Positions 21,923 to 35,031 are shown, counted from the stretch's first letter. The stretch: DNA of 64,000 nt from Clusia tigrina (GCA_920105625.2 OV050033.1:3700001-3764000); one strand, 5' to 3'. The notes: generated from the sequence alone by a model not told the origin. Numbers and translations are program-made.

Positions 21923-23141
21923 GATCCCTTTTTTGCACATGTTCTCTCACAGAGCCTTAATTCGAGTCTATGGTCAAATGCTTCTGGTGTAGTACGGTTT
22001 TCAACATTGTTTGAATATCTTGGAATATTCAGAAGGTGTCGTCTCGAAACCCATTCCACAGAACTGCAGATGTGAGACATTTCGTATTAGAATAGAATAA
22101 AAGTGGGGTAGGTCGGAGAACCCCTGAAGAAAGAGGTATCCATACACTCATTCATTGATGCACATTTCATATTACTTACGAACAGTACATTATCAATAAC
22201 TTGAATAGATGCTTATTCACAAACTTTCCAACGGGTCTGCGTCAAATATTTCGTATTATCGCATGAAACGAATTTTCTGATCCTGCTTTAATTTTTCAGC
22301 ATATTTAAATTTTGTAAAAACGAAGATCGCATTCCTATTAGCAAATTACCCTAAAAGTACATCATTCCGTCCCAATATAATTTCCATAATATCCGTTGAT
22401 AGAGCATTGTTTCTTTCCTACTCGGCACTAACGCCCAAAGCAAGAGCCCGCTATTATTCGAGAACGAGTCATAATACTCGCTATAACCGCTTGTCACGAG
22501 TGCTATGAGTGGATATTTCATACTGAAGTTAACATCACCGTAGCTCTCTTCAAATCATGACGTAAACAATAGGACGAATAGAATATTATCAAGCCAAACC
22601 TGTTACATCAGCAATAACAAAAACAAAAACCACAGTCGACAGTAACGTTTCGTCATTTCTCCAGCAAAGGCACGCTACAATACGGACAAATGTCGACATG
22701 ACACTTATCATTAGCACCTACAGTGCGCTCTTGTCAACAAATTTGGATAGGAAACATTCATAATAGATAAAATAAATAATTCACAATACAAAGCATAAAC
22801 TTGCCTTTTTATTTATAGTATGTAAATACAGTGAATTTTTTCAAAATGTTCGAGTACATGTAAATGCAGACTGCTTGCAAAAAATCAAATTGAAAAAAAT
22901 TACATTGTAATTAAATTTCAAATGGACATCAGGATAAATAGAGAAAAATATACAGAGTATAAGAACTATGGTATAATATTATCAATAATGAAATTTTTAA
23001 ATCAGGGCAATAAATTTTTTCTATTAGTTATTAACATAAATAAATACTGAATCCTCTGCAGAAACTTAAGTTTATAATACTGTTTTTAACTCATTCGTAT
23101 CATTCCTTGTTCCATTGTTTCTTTTTTGTTAAAAGTTCTGC
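21923..23141. other. AT-rich intergenic sequence
   Basis: No protein frame of note, no RNA gene and no clear repeat. Only short fragments open on either strand. Confidence 0.4.
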
Positions 23142-23402
23142 CCAGAGAACACAGAGAAAGGAAAGTCTTTTGCGCTGCCAGCGTCCGTAGCGGACACACC
23201 ACGATTTTGAGTGGATTCATCATGATTTTGAATGGATTCACCACGATTTTGAGTGGATTCACCACGATTTTGGGCGGATTCACTACGATTTTGAGTGGAT
23301 TCACTACGATTTAGGGTGGGTGGATTCGTGTGCAACGTCCGTCTGCTTTATTTCGCTGCTTTGTCGTTTGACGTTTAAGTTTATTTTCTCTGTGTTCTCT
23401 GG
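23142..23402. mobile_element. Short inverted-repeat element (261 bp) with 21-bp internal repeats
   Basis: The left end CCAGAGAACACAGAGAAA and the right end TTTCTCTGTGTTCTCTGG (with one short interruption) are inverted repeats. The interior at 23199-23320 holds about six copies of a 21-bp unit (CCACGATTTTGAGTGGATTC plus A). The right arm continues inward as TTGACGTTTAAG, which recurs at 57147 and 57370 next to the same end sequence, so the ends define a family. No transposase. A clear target duplication is not visible for this copy. The 21-bp units leave frames open on both strands, which is a by-product of the period. Confidence 0.65.
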
Positions 23403-23660
23403 CGTAGAGCTCCTACAGTTCATGGTTAATCCGAATATGGCAGCCGTCGCCGACACGAACAGGACCGAAGTTTACACGAAGAATTTTCCTGTAGAAACTC
23501 CAAGCACGGCTGCAACCGTCTGCGACACGATCCATGTTTCTGCGCCATAGAGCAGCACGGGTAGGATGAGCCTCTTGAAGAGTCACTTTTGTCGGTCGAG
23601 AGGGCTCTACTACACATTCGATTACTGACTGTCAATGAGAACGACACAAAAGGTTATGAA
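23403..23660 (-). mobile_element. RTE-like LINE remnant (reverse transcriptase C-terminal region)
   Basis: On the minus strand the translation gives LFKRLILPVLLYGAETW (LYGAETW at 23552-23532) and, after frameshifts, FYRKILRVNFGPVRVGDG and RINHEL, stop, ELYA. The order LYG-x-ETW, then R/K-x-L-R-x-x-FGP, then R-I-x-x-NHELYELY is typical of the region after the reverse transcriptase of RTE-like elements. At least two frameshifts and a stop show it is dead. It is cut at 23402 by the edge of the inverted-repeat element. Confidence 0.6.
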
Positions 23661-24430
23661 AAACTGCACGGAGGGGAAACTGATTGCCCGCCCATCTGGC
23701 TCTGGTTTCAAATAAGAACGCAATTTTGAGTTTAGATTTTTGATAGATATTTTTGAAAATATATATATATATTTTTATTTTTTATGCATAATTTTGTAGT
23801 TGTAATGTAATTTTTTCTATATGCATTTTATTTTTTTATATATATACGTATTAAGGTATAACATAGGCATACATCTATTTAGTAATATATTTACATAAGA
23901 TTATGAAATTTTTTATAACAAAATAATTTATTTGTAGTTGTAGTTTAAGAAAACTTAAATATCACAGTGTTTTTACATATGTACATATATGTATGTAAGT
24001 GTATACAAAATCTTAAAACTGAACTAAAGGATTTTTTTAAATAAACAAAAAAAAATAAAATAAAATAAAAAGTTAAATTGCTTCAGCGCAAAAATTCAAC
24101 ATATTTGTAAGCAAATGAAAAAATTATAATAATTTAAATACGTTTCAGTGTGGCAATTAATTACGTTTAAAAATGCTGCATTAGAAGAATTTTCAGTTAC
24201 ATGGTTGTCCATTAAATACAAGCAAAAGCGAAAGAGTTGAAGAAGCTGCTCTGAACGGCACCTACGCACACACATAAATAACGGCTAAATTCTAATTAAA
24301 TTAATCATGAATTAATTACTTCTGTATTTCGATTTGAATTACACACGCATTTGACTTGGAATGATATCCTTCTACTTTTGTCTACTCTAATAAATGAGAT
24401 TATGCTGGGACAGCTTACGAGAGAATGGAT
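23661..24430 (-). other. 3' flank / probable 3' untranslated region of cbt
   Basis: AT-rich sequence downstream of the cbt stop on the minus strand. AATAAA on the minus strand occurs at 23932-23927 and 23779-23774, which would give a 3' untranslated region of 500-660 bases. No other feature is seen. Confidence 0.4.
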
Positions 24431-27400
24431 TTAATGCTGCGCTTGAGCTGTGGCGGCGGCCACAAAGCTGGTGAAAGCGGTGGGTATGCCGCTAACTGGC
24501 TGCAGTCGCAGCAAATCGTTGGCATGGCAGATTTGCACTTGCAGCCCCGTCGCTGTGACGGGAGCGGCTGCTGGCGCTATGGGCCGCAAGTGAACACTGC
24601 CGTTGCTGGTGCTGCTCGACCCCGTGGCCCCGGCACTGTTGGTGCAGGCCAGGCTGGCATTGGTGTCGTATTGGGGCGCCGCGTGGCGATTGACGCCGTT
24701 CGATTTGTCCTTGCCGTGCCGCTTCACGTGCTTCGACAAATGATCGCTGCGCATGAACTTCTTCTGGCACACGATGCACACGAACTTCTTCTCGCCGGTG
24801 TGCGTGCGCTTGTGGCGCGACAGCTCGTCCGAGCGCGAGAAGCGTTTGTCGCAATTCTCCCACTTGCAGATGAAGGGCCGCTCGCCGGTGTGCACCCGCT
24901 GGTGGGCTTTCAAGTGGCTGGACTTGAAGTAGTTCTTGCCGCAATTCGGGTGATGGCACTCGTAGACGCGCCTACGCTCGGCGGCAATTTGTGTGGCGGT
25001 CATTTTCTGCGATGTGGTGATTGTGGTTATCGTGGGATGAGTCTGCGCTGCGACGGGTGCTATTGAGGTGGTCGTTGCTGCGCCCAAATTCTGCAGCAGT
25101 CCATTTGCGGTGTTCAGCACTAAGAGCTGAGTGGGAATGAGTGTGGCGGGTTGAGCGGCTGAGGCTGCTGCGATGGTTTTGCTGTTGGTAGGAACTGCTG
25201 CTACTGCTGATGTCCTGGTAGCTGCGGTAATGTAAATACTTTTCGGTGCAATGACTTGGTACTGCTGCTGCAGCTGTGGTGTGATGGTAGTGGGGGTTGT
25301 AGTAGGCTCCTGTGGTTGGCTGCCATTACCATTGCCAACAGTTGGAGCAGTAGCTGTAGCGGGCAATGCGAAGCGAAATTGCTGTTGTTCTATAGCAGGT
25401 TGGGATGGCTGCTGAGGAACTGCTGCTTTCTTGGAGGCAGCATTCTGTTCCGACGCAGAGTTTCGATTGCGATGCATTTTGAATTTCAAGCTACGCCAAA
25501 CGTTTGTCTCTGTACATTCCTCATCGGATGTGGACACCAGCAATTGTGCTGAGGACAGTGACGAAGATGTGCATGTGGTCGATGTAGATATGGTGGATGA
25601 GCAAGAGCTTTCATCTAACGAGGAACAAATGCCGGAACTGTTGACGTGCATGATAACGCTGGCGCGTTGTTGTTGCAACTGCGGTAGCTTCGGTTGATCT
25701 GGTGGAGGTGTGAGTGTGGTCGTTGGTTGCGCCAACTCCAACCGCTGTTTCTTGCATGGTGGTGTGTCAATGTCGTCCTCGGTGTCTGAGGGATTTGGTG
25801 TGATAATGCCATTCTGTTGTGGCAGTTTTTGTAATTTCTCTTTCAACAATTTATCGTCCAACTGTTTTTGTGGCTCCTGAGAGTCCTAAAAATAAATTGA
25901 AAAAAAAATGTTTAGTTTAATAATAAAATTTAATACAAAATTAAATTAATTTATGATTAAAAATTTTAAAAAATATATTTTTAAATATTCAGTGAATGGA
26001 ACTTAATTTAAATTTTCCCTAATATCGTGCCATTTTTTTATAGTGTCTTCAGACAAATGGACAAATCAAATTCAATATTATTGGACCAACAATTTTCATC
26101 TTTGTATTTAGTTTCTCTTCAATTCAACAAAGAAGAGCACCTAAAAGCATGCTTCAGAAAATAGCTTTATTTGTCTAGTGTAAATGAACGAACTATTGTG
26201 ATTTTTAATTTCATATTTTTGAATACTGAGCTAATATTTACACCTTTGAAAATCTCCTCATTTCTCAACTTAGTTCGACTAAAAGGTGATAATGTATCTG
26301 ATCAGAGAAAACGCAATACACCTGTGCGTGATTCCAACTACGCATGTACATATGTACATATTTACGTGTGAATGTAATCACAAAAGAAAAGTCATTGTTC
26401 GCCTGAGTTGTTTTCATTTTGAGGGAGTTGCATGAACTTGAAATTTTTACCCACAATTCACAATAATAAAAATGCTAATAAGACGAAATATAATTAGTAA
26501 ATTTATCGCCAGAAAGTCGTATTGCTGTGGTGGTTTCCCCTCGCACAATTGAGGAGAAAAAGTGTCTCTGCCTTGGCAAATACCTTCATAAAAGTCTCTT
26601 CGGCCAGGTCGGTCATTCAACGAGACGCGGAACCTGTACGAACACACACTAGCAGAGCGAGCGGCACAGCAACAAAATGTCTACCTCCAAATCTTCGTAC
26701 GTGGTAGAGTTGAACAGGCGCTCATAAAAAGCAGCGTCGTTCCCTTCTCAACACAGCGAAGAAATAGAGAAGGATGGAACACACGTATATATGTATGTAC
26801 AAGCAAGTATACGTGCATGCAGTCGCACATAAGTACACACTGACAAACAAGTTAACACGCGTGCAGTGCATGCACAACCCAGCCAATAGATAATGCATGG
26901 GGTGTATGTATGTACGCAGTATATACATACGTCACTAGCTTTAATAATGAGGGTAGACTACAGAGTGCTTTCAAATTAAATAAAGGTAGGAATTGTAATG
27001 GTTTTTTTTATACGATTTACGGGGCTCGTTTTCGTACATGCATACATCCATATTGTATAAATATATACATATGTAAATTTGTATGTAAAATTGTTTTTAA
27101 AGATACCAGCAGTGTTTGTGTGATTGTAAGGTAGGGGCTTGCCCCTACCATAAATTGGTATTTTTGTTTTGAGAGTTTAGATACTGTTTGCGCATTCTCT
27201 CTTTCCATTTCGAAACTAGTCAACGACGTCAGCCGCGTCATCACAAATAGAAAAATTCACGTAGTACTATTATGGTTTACTAAACAACCACACAAGCGCA
27301 CACACACCCGTGCAGCGTGTTTACTGTGCCAGCCATGCACTGTTCACGTGAACACCAGCTGATACCAGAGTGAGCAATGCGTGATCAGAATGGTCGCCGT

Positions 27401-28196
27401 GGGTGCGAGTAGGATGCAGTACATTTGTTTTTACAAATTTCACAAGTTGGAATGCGAGAGCGCTATTAATAGCAATTGACTGTGTGTGTGTGTGTGTGTG
27501 TGTGTGTAGGTTTTTTCCTGTTGTCGATATGTCGTGTTACTTTATAGTGTGCACTGCCGCAGCTCATGGTAATTTTGTTGTATTTTTTTTGTTACAATAA
27601 TGTGAAAATTTAATGTTTTTTTGTTGAATTAATGTTTTTTTTTTTGTTAAATATAATAAGGTGTGATATTTGAAATACACACAGGCATGCATTTTTTCAT
27701 TACTTATACTAATTAATAGTTGAATAAAAGTGGGAGTGTGCATCAGAAGATTAATAATTTTTAGGTATGTACATCTCCTCGACTATTTTGCATTGAAATG
27801 AAATGTAAAATTTTCCGTTTTGCTTGATGATTGTCTGCGGGTTCAGTGGGTCGGTGGTGAGGGATTCTCTCAGAGTCCCCAATAAACAAACTAATTTAAA
27901 ATGTAACGTTTTCATTGTTGTTAATTTCACGTAATTCCCCAGAGAAGGGGTCTGTTTAATTGAATGAGTGTCGGAATTTTGAGAAAGGCCAATTTAAGTG
28001 GGTGGGATTGAAAATGTTCCAGGCAGAGCAACTTTTGATATTTTTTATCACAATAATATTTTTATATAAAAACATTTTCACTGATATTTAAAAAATAAGT
28101 TTTAATAATTGTCAGAAAGGATTAACTTACATTTTCAATTTTATTTTCACACAATGGTGGAGTTGCTGGTGGAGAAGGTAATAGGGTAATATCCAT
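24431..28196 (-). CDS. cbt: Cabut, KLF10/11 (TIEG)-like transcription factor with three C2H2 zinc fingers
   Basis: Sequence-specific nuclear regulator; in Drosophila it acts in dorsal closure and in ecdysone and sugar responses. Two coding exons on the minus strand: 28196-28131 encodes [20 protein letters not shown] plus EN and ends at the donor AAT/GTAAGT; 25885-24431 follows the acceptor TTTATTTTTAG and ends with TAA. Total 506 residues. The start is chosen because the [11 protein letters not shown]-terminus matches cabut as I recall it, and the exons join in phase 0. Fingers lie at about 332-354, 362-384 and 392-412 with TGERPF and TGEKKF linkers, the Sp/KLF arrangement near the C-terminus. 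A Ser-rich stretch (about 100-135) and Gln/Thr/Ala-rich stretches precede them. Intron 1 is 2,245 bp. No frameshift is seen. Confidence 0.93.
25886..28130 (-). other. cbt intron 1
   Basis: Donor GTAAGT at 28130-28125 and acceptor AG at 25887-25886 on the minus strand. Contains (GT)n at about 27480-27507, a CACGTG E-box inside the palindrome GTTCACGTGAAC near 27345, and a 9-bp perfect inverted repeat at 27130-27149. No coding frame of note. Confidence 0.75.
27130..27149. promoter_or_regulatory. Perfect hyphenated palindrome
   Basis: GGTAGGGGC, two T, GCCCCTACC: nine perfectly complementary bases on each side, GC-rich within an AT-rich intron. It could be a dimer binding site or a small hairpin. 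No known factor is assigned. Confidence 0.35.
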
Positions 28197-29459
28197 CTTT
28201 GTAGTTTTCAACAATAACTTTCTTCACCAAAATTTTCTTGTTTATTAAATTGATTTATTTTGTTTAGTTTGTAATGAGAGCAGCGCCTTGTCTTTTTTAA
28301 ATCTTTCTTTGAATTGTTTTCAATATTTCTGTAATTATTTCACTTTTGTTTTTTGCCAGAATTCCATAAAGCATTTTGCATGCTTGCAATTTTATTTTCA
28401 CAAATAAACTTTTTCACAGAAAAATATTTTAAAATTTTCAATTTTCCTTCTAAGCACAAAAAGCTCTAGAGATGAAGATGAACCGTTCCGTTCGATATTC
28501 AACAAACGAATGAAAAACGCTTCATAGCTCGCCTACCCAAAAAGTAAAGCAGTCAGCCAGTTACACAGATACTGTGTATTGTGGTATGGCGTATGCCCGC
28601 CAGTCAGCCAGCCAGCCAGCCAGGCCCGTCTGGCTGTACATGCATTGGCGTGGTCGTGGTTGTTTGTGTTGTGTTGTGTTGTGGGTAGAGAGCGCAGTGG
28701 CGAATCCAGGTTGATATTATGGTGTGGGGCTCAGTTGGTACGTGCACATACTCGCATACAGATGCGGGTAAATCTTTACCAATTATTAATTGTTTCGTTT
28801 TAAATATCGCTTAAAGGGGTGGAAGGATTCATCGGTAAAAGAAAGTGACTAGTGAAACTGACATACGGAAGAAGTACTGAATCTGACGGGGAAAGAAACC
28901 TTCCTCAAAGGAGAAAGAACTTTTCATCAGTAAAAGAAAGTGATTGTAGTGAAACTGACATTCGGAAGAAGTACTGAAACTGACGGGGAAAGAAACCTTA
29001 TCTATAAAAAACACGGATTATGTATACACACTAAGTGGGTACCATTGAATCTCAGTCTAAAGAAAGGATCACTAATATTTCAATCGGTTTAACAAAAGCC
29101 GGTTAACAATATTTGTAATAGTAGTTTTTGTTTGTGTCCCTCCACCTTATTTGTAAGACAGTAGTGTTACGTCAATCATTATTATTATTAATAATATGTT
29201 AATTAAAACATAATTAAAATTAAAGCTAAAATCTTCAAGCTAGAACTGCCATGGCCTTCAGCTTCTATAAAGGTATCTATAGTTAACGAAATATGTTAAA
29301 ATTACTTAACTAACTATTTACAGTTCACGATTTGGATTATATTATTATTTGCAGATTGGTGTCTGTCGTTTATATTTGCACAATTTTTATTACGACATAA
29401 AAAATGAAGAATTTTAAAGGAAATCAGCTTCAGATTAACTCAATCCTTGTTCAAAACAC
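28197..29459. other. Upstream flank of cbt
   Basis: Contains the cbt 5' untranslated region and probably its promoter on the minus strand, neither of which I can delimit. A GGCT/CAGCCAGC-rich stretch lies at 28600-28625. Confidence 0.4.
28830..29005. repeat. 95-bp direct tandem duplication
   Basis: CATCGGTAAAAGAAAGTGA at 28830 recurs as CATCAGTAAAAGAAAGTGA at 28925, and both copies continue through GGAAGAAGTACTGAA and TGACGGGGAAAGAAACC. The copies differ by a few bases and one short insertion. Confidence 0.85.
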
Positions 29460-29468
29460 CACACTAAT

Positions 29469-29636
29469 ATTATTATTATTAAATCTTACACCATAATTAA
29501 TTAGGACTGGAAGGGGTGGGGAATGAGTAGAAGGTACTGAGGGATTCGTCTCGAAGATAAAATATTTTGTTTGAAAATAATATTTTTGAGAACAAGCTCG
29601 GGCACGATTTGATCCTGCGACTCTCTGAGTGTACAA
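29469..29636 (-). mobile_element. tRNA-derived SINE, 5'-truncated, with 9-bp target-site duplication
   Basis: Flanked by the direct repeat CACACTAAT at 29460-29468 and 29637-29645. On the minus strand it reads ACACTCAGAGAGTCGCAGG then ATCAAATCGTG (B-box-like), TTGTTCTCAAAA, ATCTTCGAGACGAATCCCTC and the tail AATTAATTATGGTGTAAG ending in (AAT)n. It aligns along its length with the fuller copy at 48088-48293. The A-box part of the head is missing. Confidence 0.75.
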
Positions 29637-32600
29637 CACACTAATTTTGCTCAATTCTAAACAAAAAGGACTTTTTTTGGATTCCATGCAGTAAATCTAT
29701 GAAAATGCCGAAATAAAGTAAAAAAGAAACCCAAGACAGCGAAGACATGGCTGGTTTATAAAACGCCACATGAGAAGTGCATGGCCCATATGCCCCTCTC
29801 CCACACAATCCGCCACTGTCTGCATGCAATCGTCATCAACTAACTCGACTAAAATCGTTACGTTACAATCTCCGCGAAAAAATGAATTAATAAACAAGTG
29901 TGCCGCGATTTTGGATTGGCGAAATTCTGGTAGATTTAGTTCTTTTTTAAGGCCTGGTGTTACGCTCTTCCGTGTGATGCCTCCAAGACGCAATACTGAC
30001 TTCTTTTGTTTCTTTTTATTTTTTGTTGCTAACAATTTAAAACAAAAAAAAATTTGTATGAGTCGTCACACTCATACACAGCACTCGTATGCGAGTGTGA
30101 GTGCCGTGCCTCTTTTTATTGCAGTAAATTTCGTAGTTTTGCTAATTTTGTTCTTGTTGTTTTTTTTTTTAAATTTTAAACAAAGCGTACTAAAAACCTG
30201 CAGTGACATTCGCCAGAGCCAGGGTGTGTCGAGCGGCATATTTTCCAAGTGATGAGGGGGACAGTAGTGAGGTAAAGTTAGCAGAGCTGCAGCAAGGTTG
30301 CGCATCTCTGAAGATATGTATGCCCAAAGTATCGAAATGTCTGTCAAGGATGCCGAAGCTCTTTTAGTTTATTTTTAACGCAAGTTCCATATATTGAAAA
30401 TAAATAGAATTTAATCAATTTAATTCGAAAACTTTTCATTTCATACATTCTGTTATGGATATTTTTTTGTTATTGAATTGATACTGGAACCACTTGCCAT
30501 ATTGCTGTGTTTCCTCAGTTGCGCGCTATACAACTTTATACTTTCATAAACCAGGCTTATTATTATAAATTGTGTTTAAAGTCTGGCTTTGTTTACAAAT
30601 GTCATTAATCAACGAACACATTCTCATAGACGTGCCCACACACACACGCGTACACACGTCAACTTTGTCAGCCATCAATAGCTTCAGCTGTTTTCCCTAA
30701 CCAACCATTTGAATCTTGAAACCAATCATGCTGCGAATGCGTGATCATCCAACGAAACAACAAATGCGGTGTGTATAAAATATGAATTTCATCAGCATAT
30801 CAACGCGGTTGGTTGGTTTCAATTCTAGCCGACAGCAAAGAGCAGAGGCACCTCGCGCCTCTTCCCACGGAAGTGGGTGATTAAAATTCTATTAAATTCG
30901 TTTCAAGCAGAAAAAAGTCCTACCACCCACTACCATAAAGCGGCTTGGTCTCATTGCAACAATTTTCTTTATTTTTGTGTTCAATGAATTTCTATTGTCG
31001 CGGTTGTTGCTGGGTGCCTTGGCTCTCTTAATTTGTTTCAAATTTCGCTGCGCCCATAACAAACAAACCGATGTATTTGGTTACCGCGTTAAAGGCCTAA
31101 ATAATATTTATTAATGGAAACTGGGTTGATTGCTTGGCTTGGGTTTTCATTTTTCCTCTGCGTTTGTTGTTGTTCGCGTTCGCGTTGATGAGTGTTCATG
31201 CGCTCAACTGTTGATTATTCCACCGCAGAGCGAAAGGTATATATGTATGTAGATAAGTGCATGTGCGCGAGACAGAAAGAGAGTGAGTAATAAAATGGCA
31301 TAATAAAACGTGTGTGTGTGTGTGTGGGTGTGCGCATAGCTAGAGGAGAGTCGGCGTTGGCATTGCCAGTGGAAATTTTAATATTGCCACAAATAAATGA
31401 AATTGAATTAGTCAAGAACACAATATTTGAAGGTCCACACTGCCTTTGCCCCTTTGACGCACATATTAACGACCACTTACAATTATGAATTAGTAATTAT
31501 AATGACACTTCTTCTTTAAATAGAAATTATGTTGTCAAGGTGGTCTGAAGAAAAGAATTCTTATTTTTGCCTCATAATTTGTGCTTCTTGTTGTGGCAAT
31601 ACACAATGTCAATGGAATGGCAATATAAATAATTTTCTTGCGCGAGTATTTTTCTCAATTGATGTGATGGACGGTTTTAATCTGTAGATTTTCAGATTGA
31701 CGATGCTGCGTATATCACAAAGAAAGTAATTCTTCTTATAGAATTATATATATAAATAAAAACAACGTTCTCTCGCCCACTTTCGTTTTATATTTCATTG
31801 AAAATTCAGCCTTTACTCCCAAAGAATTTAAACAAAAACACTTAAGTTATTAAAAAAGGATGTACAATTTTAAAATAAACTATCTCATATATATTTCAAA
31901 ATGCATTGATACAAAGGCCGTTTTACTTCCTCTTAGTTTTGATATTATTCGGTAAAGTTTCACGTTACGTTTCAAAACTTAGTGCGTCCTGACAGAGATA
32001 AGAAGTCATTAGGTGTGAACAAACATAAGAAAAACTTAATTTACAAAACTTTCTTACGGTTAGAGGTTTTTTTTAGTCGACTTTGCACTTCTATTGAGAG
32101 AGGGAGGATTTCAGGGCAATGCTGAAAACAAAGACCTAATTAATTTTTCTAAGGAAGTACCTATTTACGATGTTTTGTTTTAATGTTAATATCGCTTACA
32201 TTGTAAATGAAATTTAAAATACCTTTGTCGTTGTTTTGTTATTTCTCAAATAAATAAATAAAAAGTTGTCTTTAACATTCCATACATATAGAAGGATTTG
32301 TGTGAAATTAATGAAATGACTAAGAAGGCTTGGGAACAAATTATTGAAATTCATTTTCCGTCAAACCTTTGTACCGATATTATATATAACTTTCATATTA
32401 CAATTAATTATGTATATATGAATGCCGTATATGCGAGACTGTTCATTCATATACACGTAAACATAAATTTTTAAATGTAATATAAAAATATGTAAACTTG
32501 TAAAACTACACAATACACGCTCTTTCTACCACTCCAAAAGTTTTAAAGATGTTATTTAGGAAGCAGTAAAACATGCTTTCTATAATACTGTCTATATAAT

Positions 32601-33867
32601 TGGTTGAAATAGTATTGTACAAGTGCTATGAATTGTCAAAACAAAATACATTCTTGTTAAAATTGCAACTGGCAATGATTGAGGTAAATTAAAATTATTT
32701 AAAAAGGGGCTCGTTTCACTCTCAACCAATCAACGTCAAGCGTGAGCGTAACCAGCCAAGAGAAGATTTACGAGCGAACAACAAAAACACAAATAACAAC
32801 AACAACCACGCAACATACATACTTTGAATCTAGCACGCTTACGGAATGCGAAGAGACTAGGCTGTTCACGCGTTGACCTCATGATATTCACGTGAACAGC
32901 TACAGATTGTACAAGGGTCGTCTATCTTTTTTTCTTGTTTTCTTTGTGCGCTGTATTTATAGAGCTGCTTTGTTATTGTTGTTGTAGGATGGTTGGTTGG
33001 TCGGCTGGTTGGTGGACTAGCTGGCTGGCTGGTTTGTTGGTTGTGCTTTGCTGCAGTAGTTGTTATGTTTCAGGCAATTTGTTGTCTTCAGCTACACACG
33101 TATTTAGGTATGTACGTACACAGAGCTGGTTGAAGGCTTGTTGTTGCTGGCTGGTTGTTGGGGACTTTTTTGCAATCCATTACAAATATACACATTTGTA
33201 GCTACATTTTTTCACACATTTGAACAATGTATGTGCATACGTACATATGTATGTCCAGATGTGACTTTTTTGGGGTGTGTGTAGTTGCACACTCGCTTTG
33301 GTTACAGGAAAGCAACAACAAAGTGCATAGGAAAAAAGCACAATAATGAGTGGGGGCCAAATGCACGCGCGTTTAATTGAAGGCAGACATGTGCATGTGC
33401 CGCGATGAATGTGAAACTCGCACATGCACACATACAAGCGCATGCTAAATGGGTGGGTGTGTGAAATTGTGCATTGTTTTCGCTGTGTTCCTTATTGAGG
33501 AGCACGTACTCATGGCTGTAACGATGTATGAATGTGTGTGTGTGTGTGTGTTTAATATATTATTTTATTGTTATCTGTTGAAAGTATATTTTTAGTATCC
33601 TCCATATGCACTCTACATACCCATATTTTTAAATTAAATTATTTAATTATTCCCCTGTAAGCCTTCTTATTTATCATATGTATGTATAAGAAATCTAGAT
33701 TTCCTTGACATCTATTCCCCCAGGCAACAGGACTTACAGGCTTCAATTATCTACTCTTATTTCATGGCATTGATAGTTCGTATCTTTATGCTTTTTGGCG
33801 GTCACTACAAATCAAGTTGAGGAGTCACTGTTTTGTGAGTGCTGCTCTGCGGTTCGTAGGTTTGCAG

Positions 33868-35031
33868 TGACGTCATATTTATTGCTTTGTGGGTGAAACC
33901 GAAGCCCACGAACTTTTCAGGATAAACGAAAAAAGAAACACTGCGTAGGAAGAAACAGGCGTTCATTTCTCTGTGGGTGAATATTATATGACATTATCGT
34001 CAGCAGATGGAATTTATATATTTTTAAATAGTGGGTATTTTTAAGACCAAAAGCAAGTACTCAAATGTTCTTTATATATTGAATGCGAGTATGTGATTAG
34101 TTTAAATAGTTACAATCATATTGTCAGTCAGAGAGAAATGTCGAGAGACATGCTGGAGTTTTTGCCCATCAATTGGGGCAATTATTCTCTTTCATTATCT
34201 ACAAAGAAATACATATTTGACAAATCGTCATGATAAGTTGCCATTGAATTTAGGATTCAAACATGTAGGCAACACGTGCCAAAACTCCACATAAAATTAA
34301 TTACAGCCATTGCCGGATACACCTGCCTGCAGTGATGAAATAAAAACTTGCGACAGGCGAGCGTCAGCAACAGCGAAATGCGAACAGCGAACGGCCAACA
34401 AGCAACAAGCATCACATACGAGCGTTGTGACGTAAAATAAATGCCGCACACAAATCATGACACCAACGGGTGCACAGCACCAAGGCAACTACAAGTACGA
34501 ACAAACGAACCACGCAACACTGTACTCGCACAACACAGCTCAGCGCAGAAGATGTGGCGTGGTGGGTACTTTCAAGTTCGCCTAACAACAAACAAGACAC
34601 CTACAAGGTTTCTCTCACAACCACTGCCGGTATGGTGCGCTTGTGTAGCGCTGCGGTGGGTTGCGTTGGGTTCGCTTTTGAAAGGTTAAGTTGAGCCCAC
34701 TTTGACGTGGACCGCATGACGTCAGAGCACACTCCCCATGACTTTTGCCTGGGATGAGTGTGCTGTGCTGTATGCAAAACAGTTGTTTGTGTAATTTTAC
34801 AGCTTTTCGTTAGTGTGTGGTTTGTGGATATGAGTAAAAGTTGTTTCAATGGCGGGTACGTGAGCGCCTGGGTCTGTATGCGTGTGGACGTGTGCGTTGG
34901 CCTATTGTAAATTTCCTTTATAGCAATAACACCCACATGCATAAATATTAATTTGTGCTTAGTTTGTTTTATTTTTTTTATTTACCACTACAACCACGTA
35001 GACCAGGTTAAATTAGCATTAATTGACGTCA
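33868..35031. promoter_or_regulatory. Cluster of three perfect CRE octamers (TGACGTCA)
   Basis: TGACGTCA occurs at 33868-33875, 34717-34724 and 35024-35031. A related TGACGTGG lies at 34703-34710 and a fourth TGACGTCA at 39031-39038. CREB/ATF-type bZIP proteins bind this palindrome. Roughly one copy or fewer is expected in a 64-kb AT-rich window, so three in 1.2 kb is unusual. Function is inferred. Confidence 0.4.

Noticed and set aside
24425..25066. 213-codon plus-strand frame opposite cbt
   Set aside because: It is the antisense of the zinc-finger coding exon, where high GC removes stops. The cbt frame on the minus strand has the recognised domain.
30774..30880. TATAAAA followed by small hairpins (AGAGGC/GCCTCT, CCCAC/GTGGG)
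   Set aside because: TATA-like words are expected in AT-rich DNA. No initiator at the right distance and no downstream exon was found.
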